In this document: piece by piece, positions 55,096 through 63,243 of the stretch
How positions within the stretch are numbered: the stretch's first letter is position 1
Layout of the letters: every line of letters begins with the position of its first letter
Origin: an uncultured Holophaga sp.
Lineage (GTDB): Bacteria > Acidobacteriota > Holophagae > Holophagales > Holophagaceae
Direction: 5' to 3'
Assembly: GCF_963677305.1 (NCBI RefSeq)
Contig: NZ_OY781925.1
Location: 1,761,001-1,825,000 of the forward strand
Length of the DNA: 64,000 nucleotides
The notes under the pieces: generated by a model
What the model was told of the DNA's origin: nothing
What the model saw: the letters and a program-made list of their open reading frames with translations, nothing else
Databases searched by the model: none
Translations under genes and position numbers: made by a program

Positions 55096-57888
55096 ATGGA
55101 TATGAACACCGACGATCGGAAACCGCGAGCCTGGAGATCCCTGGAGGAGTGGGAGGGGCTCCCGGCGGCATCGGACGAGTTCCCGCCCGGGGGGCTGGAT
55201 GGCCCCGGTGGGGGCTTCTCCCGCCGCTCCTTTCTGAAGCTCATGGGGGCCTCCGCCGCTCTGGCCTCGGCCATCGCCTGTGATCGCAAGGGCTCCCCTC
55301 TCGTCCCCTATACCTCCAGGCCCCGGGATGTCGTCCCGGGGGTCGCCAACCTCTATGCCAGCACCTTCCCTTTGATGGGGCGGGCCCATCCGGTGCTGGT
55401 AACCACCCGGGAGGGCCGCCCCATCCATGTCTCCGGGCACGACACCGCCGGTCCGGCCCCCCTGTGGGCCACAGCCGACATCCTCGGACTCTATGATCCC
55501 GACCGCCTGAAGAGCCCCCGCTTAGAAGGCAGGAGTCTGCCTTGGCCCGAGGCCGAGAAGCGGCTGGCGGAGGGACTCCGCGGGGGTGGACGGGTGCTCC
55601 TGATCACCGGGGCCAGTGCCTCGCCGACCCGTCGGGGGCTTCTGGAGGCCTTCGCCAGGGCCCTCCCCGGGACGGATCACCTGGTCTGGGAACCTGCCGA
55701 CGCAGTGGAGCCCCGACTCCATCTCGACCAGGCCCGGGTGGTCCTCTCCCTGGGGGCGGACTTCCTCGGGGGGACCGCCCCCAGGACGATCCGGGCTTTT
55801 GCGGATCGGCGCCTGGAGGGGGACTGTCGCCTCTGGGTGGCGGAAGGCCCCATGACCCTCACTGGGGCCAATGCCGATCAGCGCATCCCCATCCGGCCCT
55901 CCCGTCTGGCGGGTTTCGCCCTGGCCCTGGCGCAGGGTCTGGAGCACCCCGTGGCTCCCCCGGAAGGGGTGGAGCCCGGCCTCTGGCATGCCCTTCTGGG
56001 GGATCTCCGGAAGGCTGGCGGTCGCTCCCTGGTGCTCTGCGGCGAGGGCATGCCCTCCGAGGCCCGGGAGGCGGCACACCTGCTGAATGCCCGCCTGGGA
56101 GCCCTGGGACGGACCATCGAGTATGTCGAGGGCAGGGTGGGGGCTGACCCGGTCCGGGTGCTGGGTGATCTGGACGCTGGAGTCTACGGAGCGGTTGTGG
56201 TCTGGCAGGCCGATCCGGTCTTCACCTCCCCGGCAGGTGCCCGTTGGCGCGAGGCGCTCCGCAAGGCCCCCTTCCGCGCCTGGATCGGACTCCGGGAGGA
56301 CGAGACGGCCCGGGCCTGCAGTCTCCAGTTGCCGGAACACCACTGGCTGGAAGCCTGGGGGGACCACGAGGTGGCACCCGGCCTCCTCAGTCTCCAGCAG
56401 CCCACCTCCGAGCCCCTTTTCGACACCCGCCAGGGCGAGGACCTGCTTCTGGGAGTGCTGAGGTCCATGGGGCAGCCGGTGCAGGACAGCTACCACGAGC
56501 ACCTCAGGGACCGCTGGCGGAGGGAGGTCCACCCGGGGCTGACTGCCGTGCCCTTCGAAGACTTCTTCTCGGGCGTCCTGCATGAAGGGGTGCTGAAGGT
56601 GCCCGCCCTTCCTGGGAAGGCCCCAGAGCCCCCGGTCGGCGTGCGGGCCACCGCTCCGGTTTCCGGCTTTGAGCTGGTGCTGGCACCGGATCCACGGATC
56701 CTGGATGGGCGCTTTGCCAACAATGCCTGGCTCCAGGAGCTCCCCGAGCCGGTGACCAAGACCACTTGGGGGAACCCCCTGGCCCTGTCCCTCCGGGATG
56801 CCCAGGCCCTGGGGCTCCGTGAAGGGGATCTGGTGCGCCTCGAGTCCGGCCAGGGCTCCCTGGAGGTGCCTGTGCACCTGCAGCCGGGGCAGGCCGAGGG
56901 GGTCCTCTCCCTGGCCCTGGGCTATGGCCGCTCCCTGGGGCGTGTGGCCAAGGGGGTCGGCGTCAATGCCCATCCCCTCCTCCCCTCTGAAGGCGGCAGG
57001 CTCTGCTCCGGGGTGAGGCTCACCCCCACCGGGCGCCATCGGGAGGTGCCACGGACCCAGACCCACCATCGCCTGGGGGGCAGGGATATCCTGCGGATCC
57101 AGCATCCCGGTGAACATGCCCCTGTGCGGGAGGCAGGCGAACTCACCACCCTCTACCCCGACATGCTCTTCCCCGAGCACCGTTGGGGCATGGTCATCGA
57201 TCTGGCCCGCTGCGTGGGGTGCAGCACCTGTGTCCTGGCCTGCCAGAGCGAGAACAACATCCCGGTGGTGGGACCGGAGGAGGTGGCCAAGGGGCGCGAG
57301 ATGCACTGGATCCGCATCGACCGCTACTACGAAGGGGATCCGGCCAATCCGGTGACCGGGCACCAGCCCATGCTCTGCCAGCAGTGCGATCACGCACCTT
57401 GCGAGAACGTCTGCCCTGCGGGTGCCACGAACCACAGCCCGGATGGCATCAACCAGATGATCTACAACCGCTGCGTGGGCACCCGCTACTGCGGCAACAA
57501 CTGTCCCTACAAGGTCCGCCGCTTCAACTACCTCGAGTATGTCTACGGCCGGACGGACACCGAACTCCTGGCCCGGAATCCCGAGGTCACCGTGCGCCCC
57601 CGGGGGGTGATGGAGAAGTGCACCTTCTGCATCCAGCGGATCCAGGATGCCCGGGTTCGCGCCAAGCTGGAGAAGCGCCCCCTGCAGGACGGGGACATTG
57701 TCCCGGCCTGTGCCGCCGCATGTCCGGCCAGGGCCATCGTCTTCGGGGACCTCAAGGACCCCAGGAGCCGGGTCTCCAGGCTGCTCCACGAGGGGAGGGC
57801 CTACAAGGTGCTGGAGGAGCTGGGCACCCGCCCGGCCATCACCTACCTGGCTGCGCTCCGCAATCCTGCTGGGGGAGGCAAGGCATGA
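55096..57888 (+). CDS. actB: Alternative complex III molybdopterin-like/iron-sulfur subunit ActB
   Basis: The 930-residue fused protein has a twin-arginine-type motif (FSRRSFLKLMGASAALA, RR at 43-44). Residues 60-640 resemble the molybdopterin oxidoreductase fold, which in ACIII carries no cofactor. The C-terminal ferredoxin part has four cysteine groups (CVGCSTCVLACQ, CQQCDHAPCENVCP, CVGTRYCGNNCP, CTFCIQRIQDARVRAKLE with CAAACPA), as expected for three 4Fe-4S and one 3Fe-4S clusters. It faces the periplasm. Its stop overlaps the actC start (ATGA). Confidence 0.94.
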   Translation: MDMNTDDRKPRAWRSLEEWEGLPAASDEFPPGGLDGPGGGFSRRSFLKLMGASAALASAIACDRKGSPLVPYTSRPRDVVPGVANLYASTFPLMGRAHPVLVTTREGRPIHVSGHDTAGPAPLWATADILGLYDPDRLKSPRLEGRSLPWPEAEKRLAEGLRGGGRVLLITGASASPTRRGLLEAFARALPGTDHLVWEPADAVEPRLHLDQARVVLSLGADFLGGTAPRTIRAFADRRLEGDCRLWVAEGPMTLTGANADQRIPIRPSRLAGFALALAQGLEHPVAPPEGVEPGLWHALLGDLRKAGGRSLVLCGEGMPSEAREAAHLLNARLGALGRTIEYVEGRVGADPVRVLGDLDAGVYGAVVVWQADPVFTSPAGARWREALRKAPFRAWIGLREDETARACSLQLPEHHWLEAWGDHEVAPGLLSLQQPTSEPLFDTRQGEDLLLGVLRSMGQPVQDSYHEHLRDRWRREVHPGLTAVPFEDFFSGVLHEGVLKVPALPGKAPEPPVGVRATAPVSGFELVLAPDPRILDGRFANNAWLQELPEPVTKTTWGNPLALSLRDAQALGLREGDLVRLESGQGSLEVPVHLQPGQAEGVLSLALGYGRSLGRVAKGVGVNAHPLLPSEGGRLCSGVRLTPTGRHREVPRTQTHHRLGGRDILRIQHPGEHAPVREAGELTTLYPDMLFPEHRWGMVIDLARCVGCSTCVLACQSENNIPVVGPEEVAKGREMHWIRIDRYYEGDPANPVTGHQPMLCQQCDHAPCENVCPAGATNHSPDGINQMIYNRCVGTRYCGNNCPYKVRRFNYLEYVYGRTDTELLARNPEVTVRPRGVMEKCTFCIQRIQDARVRAKLEKRPLQDGDIVPACAAACPARAIVFGDLKDPRSRVSRLLHEGRAYKVLEELGTRPAITYLAALRNPAGGGKA

Positions 57889-59285
57889 GCGAACCCATGA
57901 TCCTCCCCGAGTCCCTCCGGGAACCCGAGCTGACGGTCGGTGTGGTCACGCCAGGCTCCCTGGATGACCAGGTCCTGACCTTCCCTGAGCGGAAGCCCCC
58001 TCTCAAATGGTTCGCGGCCGTGGGTTTCACCTCCCTCATGGCCGCCATCGGCTTTGCCTGCATGGGCTACACGGCCTACGAGGGCATCGGGGTCTGGGGC
58101 AACAACAGCCCGGTCTTCTGGGGTTTCGGCATCATCAACTTCGTCTTCTGGGTGGGCATCGCCCACGCCGGGACCCTCATCTCGGCCATCCTCCTTCTCT
58201 TCCGCAAGCGCTGGCGCAATGCCATAGGCCGCTTCGCCGAGGCGCTGACCGTGTTCGCCGTGATGTGCGCAGGCCTCTTCCCCCTGATCCATGTGGGCCG
58301 TCCCTGGCTGGCCTTCTGGCTCTTCCCCTATCCCAACCAGCGGGCCCTCTGGATCAACTTCCGTTCGCCCCTGCTCTGGGATGTCTTCGCCGTGACCACC
58401 TACCTGCTGGTCTCGGCCCTCTTCTGGTACCTGGGACTGGTGCCGGATCTGGCCTCGCTCCGGGACCGCACGACGAACAAGTGGCGCAAGCGCATCTATG
58501 GCGTGGCCTGCCTGGGCTGGCTGGGGGCCGCCTCCCACTGGCGGCACTATGAGAAGGCCTACCTCCTCCTGGCGGGCTTGGCCACGGCCCTGGTGGTCTC
58601 GGTCTCCAGCGTGGTGGCCTGTGACTTCGCCACCTCTCTGGTACCGGGCTGGCACATGACCATCTTCCCGCCCTACTTCGTGGTGGGTGCCGTCTATGCC
58701 GGTTTCGCCACGGTGGTGGTGGCGCTGGTCCTGGTCCGGGAGCTCATGGATCTCCACAACCTGATCACGGCCTATCACATGGAGGTCATGACCAAGGTGG
58801 TGCTGGGCCTCTCCTGCACCATGGCCTACATCTACCTGATGGAGGGTTTCACGGCCTGGTACAGCCAGAATCATTACCTTCAGCACGCTTTCATGAACAT
58901 CATCACCGGGACCTATGGCTGGGCGGGGTGGCTGACGCTCTGCTGCAACGTGGTGCTTCCCCAGGTCTTCTGGTTCAGGAAGTGCCGGCGGAGTCGCTTC
59001 TGGATGGTTCTGGTCGGTCTCGCCGTGACCCTGGGCATGTGGTTTGAGCGTTTCGTGATCATCGTCATCTCGCTCTACCAGGACTACCTGCCCTCCTCCT
59101 GGCGTGTATTCCGCCCGAGTTTGGTGGACATCGGGATCCTGGTGGGCTCCATCGGGCTCTTCCTCACCCTGATCCTGGTCTTCGCCCGGGTCCTGCCCGT
59201 CATCGCCACCAGCGAGGTCAAAGGCATCCTGCCGGGGGCCCAGCCCGGAGCAGGTGAAACCGGAGAGGGAGGCCACCATGTCTAG
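57885..59285 (+). CDS. actC: Alternative complex III integral membrane subunit ActC (NrfD-like)
   Basis: The 466-residue NrfD/PsrC-family membrane protein has about ten transmembrane helices (FINFVFWVGIAHAGTLISAI-like region with GIAHAGTLISAILLLFRKRW, LFPLIHVGRPWLAFWLFPYP, LWDVFAVTTYLLVSALFWYL). It contributes the quinol site of the complex. The start at 57885 overlaps actB (ATGA); an in-frame extension upstream lies antisense-like inside actB and is not real. Confidence 0.94.
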   Translation: MSEPMILPESLREPELTVGVVTPGSLDDQVLTFPERKPPLKWFAAVGFTSLMAAIGFACMGYTAYEGIGVWGNNSPVFWGFGIINFVFWVGIAHAGTLISAILLLFRKRWRNAIGRFAEALTVFAVMCAGLFPLIHVGRPWLAFWLFPYPNQRALWINFRSPLLWDVFAVTTYLLVSALFWYLGLVPDLASLRDRTTNKWRKRIYGVACLGWLGAASHWRHYEKAYLLLAGLATALVVSVSSVVACDFATSLVPGWHMTIFPPYFVVGAVYAGFATVVVALVLVRELMDLHNLITAYHMEVMTKVVLGLSCTMAYIYLMEGFTAWYSQNHYLQHAFMNIITGTYGWAGWLTLCCNVVLPQVFWFRKCRRSRFWMVLVGLAVTLGMWFERFVIIVISLYQDYLPSSWRVFRPSLVDIGILVGSIGLFLTLILVFARVLPVIATSEVKGILPGAQPGAGETGEGGHHV

Positions 59286-60435
59286 CCCGACCGGTTCCGA
59301 GCGGGTCTTCGCCGTCCTGGGGCTCTTCGACAGCCCGGATGCCCTGCTGGCCGCCATCCCTGAAGTGCAGGGGGCAGGGCTGGGACGCCTGGAAGCCTAT
59401 TCGCCCTATCCCATCCATGGCATGGGGGAGGCCCTGAAGCTGCGACGCTCACCCCTGGCGGGCATGGTGGCGGTGATGGGCGTCATCGGCGCCGTTTCCG
59501 TTCTGGCACTGGCCGGATGGACCAGTGCTGTTGACTACCCCGTGGTCACCGGGGGCAAGGCCCTCTTCTCCTGGCAGGCCTTCATCCCCATCGTCTTCGA
59601 GCTGATGGTTCTCTTCGCCACCTTCACGGCGGGACTGGGGATGCTGGTGCTCCTCAACCGCCTCCCCTTCTTCGGGCACCCGCTGCTGGCCTCCCGGGCC
59701 ATCCGGGGTATCACCCGGGACCGCTTTGCGCTCTCCATCGAAGCCGATGGGCCCACCCTGGACCCTGAGGCAGCCCGGGATCTTCTCAGCCGCGTTGGTG
59801 CCCGCGACCTGGAGGTGCTGCGGCTTCCGGCGCCCAGGGCAATCATGGATGCTGACTTCATCATCCGCAGCCTGGGTGGGATCATCCTCGCCTGCGGTGC
59901 GGCGGCTCTGATCACCTATGTCGGCGTGAAGGCGCTTCCTCTGCTGCCACCCTTCTCGTACATGGAGGACCAGGCTCGGCTGGATCCCTACAAGCCGAGC
60001 CCCTTCTTCGCTGATGGCCGCGGTATGCGCGCTCCGGTGGCAGGGACCGTCGCCCGCGGCCACCTGCCCCTGGGGGTCCACAGCCCAGGCGAGGCGGAGG
60101 GGATGGTCAATCCGATTCCCCGCACGCTTGCGACGATCCAGAGGGGCCGGGAGGCTTACATGAACCGCTGTGTGCTCTGTCATGGCCCCCTGGCGGACGG
60201 GACGCCGACCCTCACTTCCGCCTATGGTGCCAAGCCCGCGAACCTCATCTCGGAGGAGTTCCGCAAGGCTTCCGATGGGCGCTTCTTCTGGGCCGTCACG
60301 GAAGGCAAGAACGCCATGCCCGCGCACGCCGCTGACATGTCCGAGGCTGACCGCTGGGCGGCGATCCACTACATCCGGACCTTGCAGAGGGCCCAGAATG
60401 CCAAGGACAGCGACCTTGCGGAGGCCAAGCCATGA
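59278..60435 (+). CDS. ActD-ActE fusion: DUF3341 membrane subunit plus cytochrome c
   Basis: The 385-residue protein has residues 1-240 matching ActD (DUF3341): VFAVLGLFDSPDALLAAIPE, two transmembrane helices at about 65-125, and a conserved HPLLASRAIRGITRDRFAL. A further helix at about 200-222 is followed by a monohaem cytochrome c domain (Cys298, Cys301, His302 in NRCVLCHGPLADG; candidate Met in KNAMPAHAADM), corresponding to ActE. In the first characterised ACIII complexes ActD and ActE are separate, so this is a fusion. It overlaps actC by eight bases and actF by four. Confidence 0.9.
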   Translation: MSSPTGSERVFAVLGLFDSPDALLAAIPEVQGAGLGRLEAYSPYPIHGMGEALKLRRSPLAGMVAVMGVIGAVSVLALAGWTSAVDYPVVTGGKALFSWQAFIPIVFELMVLFATFTAGLGMLVLLNRLPFFGHPLLASRAIRGITRDRFALSIEADGPTLDPEAARDLLSRVGARDLEVLRLPAPRAIMDADFIIRSLGGIILACGAAALITYVGVKALPLLPPFSYMEDQARLDPYKPSPFFADGRGMRAPVAGTVARGHLPLGVHSPGEAEGMVNPIPRTLATIQRGREAYMNRCVLCHGPLADGTPTLTSAYGAKPANLISEEFRKASDGRFFWAVTEGKNAMPAHAADMSEADRWAAIHYIRTLQRAQNAKDSDLAEAKP

Positions 60436-61571
60436 GCGCGCGCTGCAGACTCCTCTGGGGGGCCTTTGGCCTTGGATTGCTGGGGATCCTGGCCACCTAC
60501 TTCGTGTCCGGGGCACCCCGCTTCTGGCTGAACTGGGTGCTCTGGCTGGTCTTCCTCCTCACCCTGGCCCTGGGGGCCCTGCTCCTGGTGGCCCTTGAGC
60601 ATCTCGTGGCCGCCCGCTGGAGCATCCCCCTGCGGAGGATCCCCGAGCGTCTGGCGACCCTGATCCTGCCCCTCGCCGTGGTGGCCCTCATCGGTCTGGG
60701 AGCGGTTCCGGTGCTCTATCCCGGATCCCGTCCCGAGGCCCTGGCCAATCCCGTCCTGGCGGGTAAGGCCTTCTGGCTGGGGCTGCCTCTCTTCACCCTG
60801 CGGGTGGTGCTCTGCTTCCTGGCCTGGATTCTGGCCCTGGCGGTGCTGGTCAAGGGGTCCCTGGCCCAGGACAGATCCGGGGATCCGGAGTTCAACGTGC
60901 GGGCCCGGCGTTTCGCCCCGGCAGCGGTCATCCTCTTCGCCCTGGGGGGAACCCTGGTGGCCTTTGACTGGATCGCAGGTCTGGAACCCGGATGGTACAG
61001 TGACATCTTCGGCGTGTACCTCCTGACGGCGGCGTTTCTGGCCGGCTTGGCAGGGGCAGTCCTCATGTTGCGCCACCTCCAGGCCAGGGGCCGGCTCCTG
61101 CAGATCGGCGGGGACCACCTCTACAATCTGGGGGGCTTCACCTTCGCCTTTGCCGTCTTCTGGGCCTTCATCGCCTTCGCGCAGTACATGCTGATGTGGT
61201 ATACCGACATCCCCGAGGAGGTGCTCTGGTACCACAAGAGGCTTCAGGGCGGTTGGATGCTCGTGATCCTGGTGACCGGGTTCCTGCGCTTTGTCCTGCC
61301 CTTCGTCCTGCTCATGCCCCGGGAGGCGAAGCGCCAGTCCGGGAAGATGGGCTGGGTGGCGGGCTTCATGCTCCTGGCGCACCTGCTCGACCTATACTGG
61401 CTGATCTTCCCGGTGCTCATGCCCCACCCGGTGCTCGGCTGGCCTGAATTGAGCTTTGCGCTCTTCTTCCTGGCGGGGGCTCTGCTCTGGCTTGGCCGGA
61501 TGGGCAGCCTGGGCGAAGACATGCCGGTGGGGGATCCCTTCCTCAAGCAGGGTCTGGAGTTCCGGTTATGA
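60432..61571 (+). CDS. actF: Alternative complex III integral membrane subunit ActF
   Basis: The 379-residue NrfD-like membrane protein, shorter than ActC, has about ten helices and the ActF features GTLVAFDWIAGLEPGWYSDI, FAFAVFWAFIAFAQYMLMWY and PEEVLWYHKRLQGGW. Like ActC it forms part of the membrane core and may take part in energy coupling. Both ends overlap the neighbouring genes as ATGA. Confidence 0.92.
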   Translation: MSARCRLLWGAFGLGLLGILATYFVSGAPRFWLNWVLWLVFLLTLALGALLLVALEHLVAARWSIPLRRIPERLATLILPLAVVALIGLGAVPVLYPGSRPEALANPVLAGKAFWLGLPLFTLRVVLCFLAWILALAVLVKGSLAQDRSGDPEFNVRARRFAPAAVILFALGGTLVAFDWIAGLEPGWYSDIFGVYLLTAAFLAGLAGAVLMLRHLQARGRLLQIGGDHLYNLGGFTFAFAVFWAFIAFAQYMLMWYTDIPEEVLWYHKRLQGGWMLVILVTGFLRFVLPFVLLMPREAKRQSGKMGWVAGFMLLAHLLDLYWLIFPVLMPHPVLGWPELSFALFFLAGALLWLGRMGSLGEDMPVGDPFLKQGLEFRL

Positions 61572-62458
61572 TCGACCGCTACCTTTCCCCCTCAGAGCTG
61601 AAGCGCCTGATCTCGGTCCTCCTGGTGGTGGCGCTCTTCCTCTGCCTCCTCGCCTTCTTCGCCTTCCTGATCATTCCCGGCAGCCGAAATGCCAATGAGC
61701 CCGCGGCGGAGGTGCCCGTGGCCGCGCCCCAGGGCGAGTCCGGCTGGCTCGATCCCACGGACTTCCCGGCGGCCAAGGGGCGGATCGTCCCCCCCATCGA
61801 TCCCAAGACCGTCCTGAGTCCCAATGCGGAGTTGATCGCCCGGGGCCGCACGGTCTACGCGGAGACCTGTGCCACCTGCCATGGCGCAGAGGGGCAGGGG
61901 GACGGGCCCGCAGCCAAGGGGCTCAAGCCCCCGCCCAGGAACTTCAGCGTCAAGGATGGCTGGACCCTGGGCCCTGGCATCCCGCAGCTCTACCAGACCC
62001 TGGAGAAGGGGATCCCCGGCACCTCGATGCTGTCCTACAGTTACCTCAGCAAGCGGGATCGGATGGCCCTGGTCCATGTGGTGCAGGGCTTCGGGCACTT
62101 CCAGCGGGGGCCCGAGGACCCCAAGGGCATGGAGACCCTGGCGCGTCTCTTTGCCAGCTCCGGGGAGATCGTTCCAAACCGCATCCCTGTGGCAAAGGCC
62201 ATGGCACTCCTGACCCGGGAGGCCCAGGTACCCCAGGCCCTGGACATGGCCAATCCCTTGATCCGGGCAGCGGTCCAGGACCCCGCGCTTGCCGCCCAGA
62301 CCCTCGCCCTCCGGCCGGGGATCTCCCGGGATCCGGATGCCCTGGCCCGGCTCCTGGTGGCGGACCTGCCCGGCAATGGCTTCCGCCCGGCCGTGGCGAC
62401 CTATGACAAGACCGCGTGGAGGGCTCTCTCCACCGCGCTCGGAGGCCAGACCCGATGA
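61568..62458 (+). CDS. Membrane-anchored monohaem cytochrome c
   Basis: The 296-residue protein has an uncleaved N-terminal helix (about 13-36) and a cytochrome c domain with CATCH (Cys101, Cys104, His105) and a likely Met ligand in IPGTSMLSYSYL. About 115 further residues (HFQRGPEDPKGMETLARLFA onward) match no domain I know. It sits between actF and the Sco gene, where ACIII-oxidase supercomplex operons often carry an electron-carrying cytochrome. It is a plausible link between ActE-type haem and the oxidase. It is coupled by ATGA on both sides. Confidence 0.85.
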   Translation: MIDRYLSPSELKRLISVLLVVALFLCLLAFFAFLIIPGSRNANEPAAEVPVAAPQGESGWLDPTDFPAAKGRIVPPIDPKTVLSPNAELIARGRTVYAETCATCHGAEGQGDGPAAKGLKPPPRNFSVKDGWTLGPGIPQLYQTLEKGIPGTSMLSYSYLSKRDRMALVHVVQGFGHFQRGPEDPKGMETLARLFASSGEIVPNRIPVAKAMALLTREAQVPQALDMANPLIRAAVQDPALAAQTLALRPGISRDPDALARLLVADLPGNGFRPAVATYDKTAWRALSTALGGQTR

Positions 62459-63243
62459 AGCGACTGATCCACACCCTCCTTCTGGCCTGCACGGCCATGC
62501 TTCCCCTGGCGGCCCAGCCCGCTTCTGGCCCCGAGGTCGGGGTCGTGGAGCATCTCGGCGAGCAGGCGCGGCTCGGGACCCTGCTGAAGGATGAACAGGG
62601 CAGGACGGTCACCCTGGGCGCGTTGGTGGACAAGCCGACCTTGTTGACCCTCAACTACTTCCGCTGCTCAGGGGTCTGCACCCCCCAGCTGCTGGGGGTG
62701 CTTGATGTGGCGGGCAAACTCAAGGCGGCCCCGGGTCAGGACTACCAGATCATCACCGTGAGCTTTGATGACCGCGACACCCCCGAGATGGCCCTCCGGA
62801 AGCGGGACAACTTTCTCCAGGAGATGAGCCGTCCTTTCCCGCCCGATGCCTGGCACTTCCTGACGGGAAGTGCCCAGGAGACCCGGGCCCTGGCGGACTC
62901 CGTCGGCTTCCGTTTCAAGAGGGAGGGGGACAGCTTCTCCCATGCGGCGCTCCTGGTGGTGCTCTCCCCCAAGGGCAAGATCACCCGGTACATCTACGGG
63001 GTGAACTACACCCCTGAGGACATCACCCAGGCCGTGGCCGAGGCGGCCAGGGGCGAAGCCAAGCCCACGGTCAACAAGTGGCTGCAGTTCTGCTTCGTCT
63101 CCGACAAGGGCGGCAACGGCTATGTCTTCAGCGCCATGAGGCTGGTGGCGACCCTCACCCTGGTGGTCATCGTCATCTTTGTCATCGTCCTGGTCGTCTC
63201 CGCCCGCAGGAAGCGCCGCAAACACGAAGGGGAACGCGTATGA
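62455..63243 (+). CDS. Sco1/SenC-like copper chaperone with C-terminal membrane anchor
   Basis: The 262-residue protein has a signal peptide (residues 1-20), then the thioredoxin-like Sco fold with copper ligands Cys71 and Cys75 (FRCSGVCTPQ) and a His in SFSHAALLVVLSPKG. At about 225-250 is a strong hydrophobic segment (TLTLVVIVIFVIVLVV) followed by a basic cytoplasmic tail. The anchor is therefore C-terminal, whereas most Sco proteins are anchored N-terminally. It inserts copper into the CuA site of subunit II. Its stop overlaps the oxidase subunit I start (ATGA). Confidence 0.88.
   Translation: MKRLIHTLLLACTAMLPLAAQPASGPEVGVVEHLGEQARLGTLLKDEQGRTVTLGALVDKPTLLTLNYFRCSGVCTPQLLGVLDVAGKLKAAPGQDYQIITVSFDDRDTPEMALRKRDNFLQEMSRPFPPDAWHFLTGSAQETRALADSVGFRFKREGDSFSHAALLVVLSPKGKITRYIYGVNYTPEDITQAVAEAARGEAKPTVNKWLQFCFVSDKGGNGYVFSAMRLVATLTLVVIVIFVIVLVVSARRKRRKHEGERV

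Noticed and set aside
55522..57789. 755-residue minus-strand frame opposite actB
   Set aside because: The plus strand encodes ActB with all expected cysteine clusters; the minus frame has no recognisable domain.
55096..57888. Formate dehydrogenase or polysulfide reductase catalytic subunit
   Set aside because: The fusion of a molybdopterin-like domain with a ferredoxin part, and neighbours ActA, ActC, ActD/E and ActF, identify alternative complex III.
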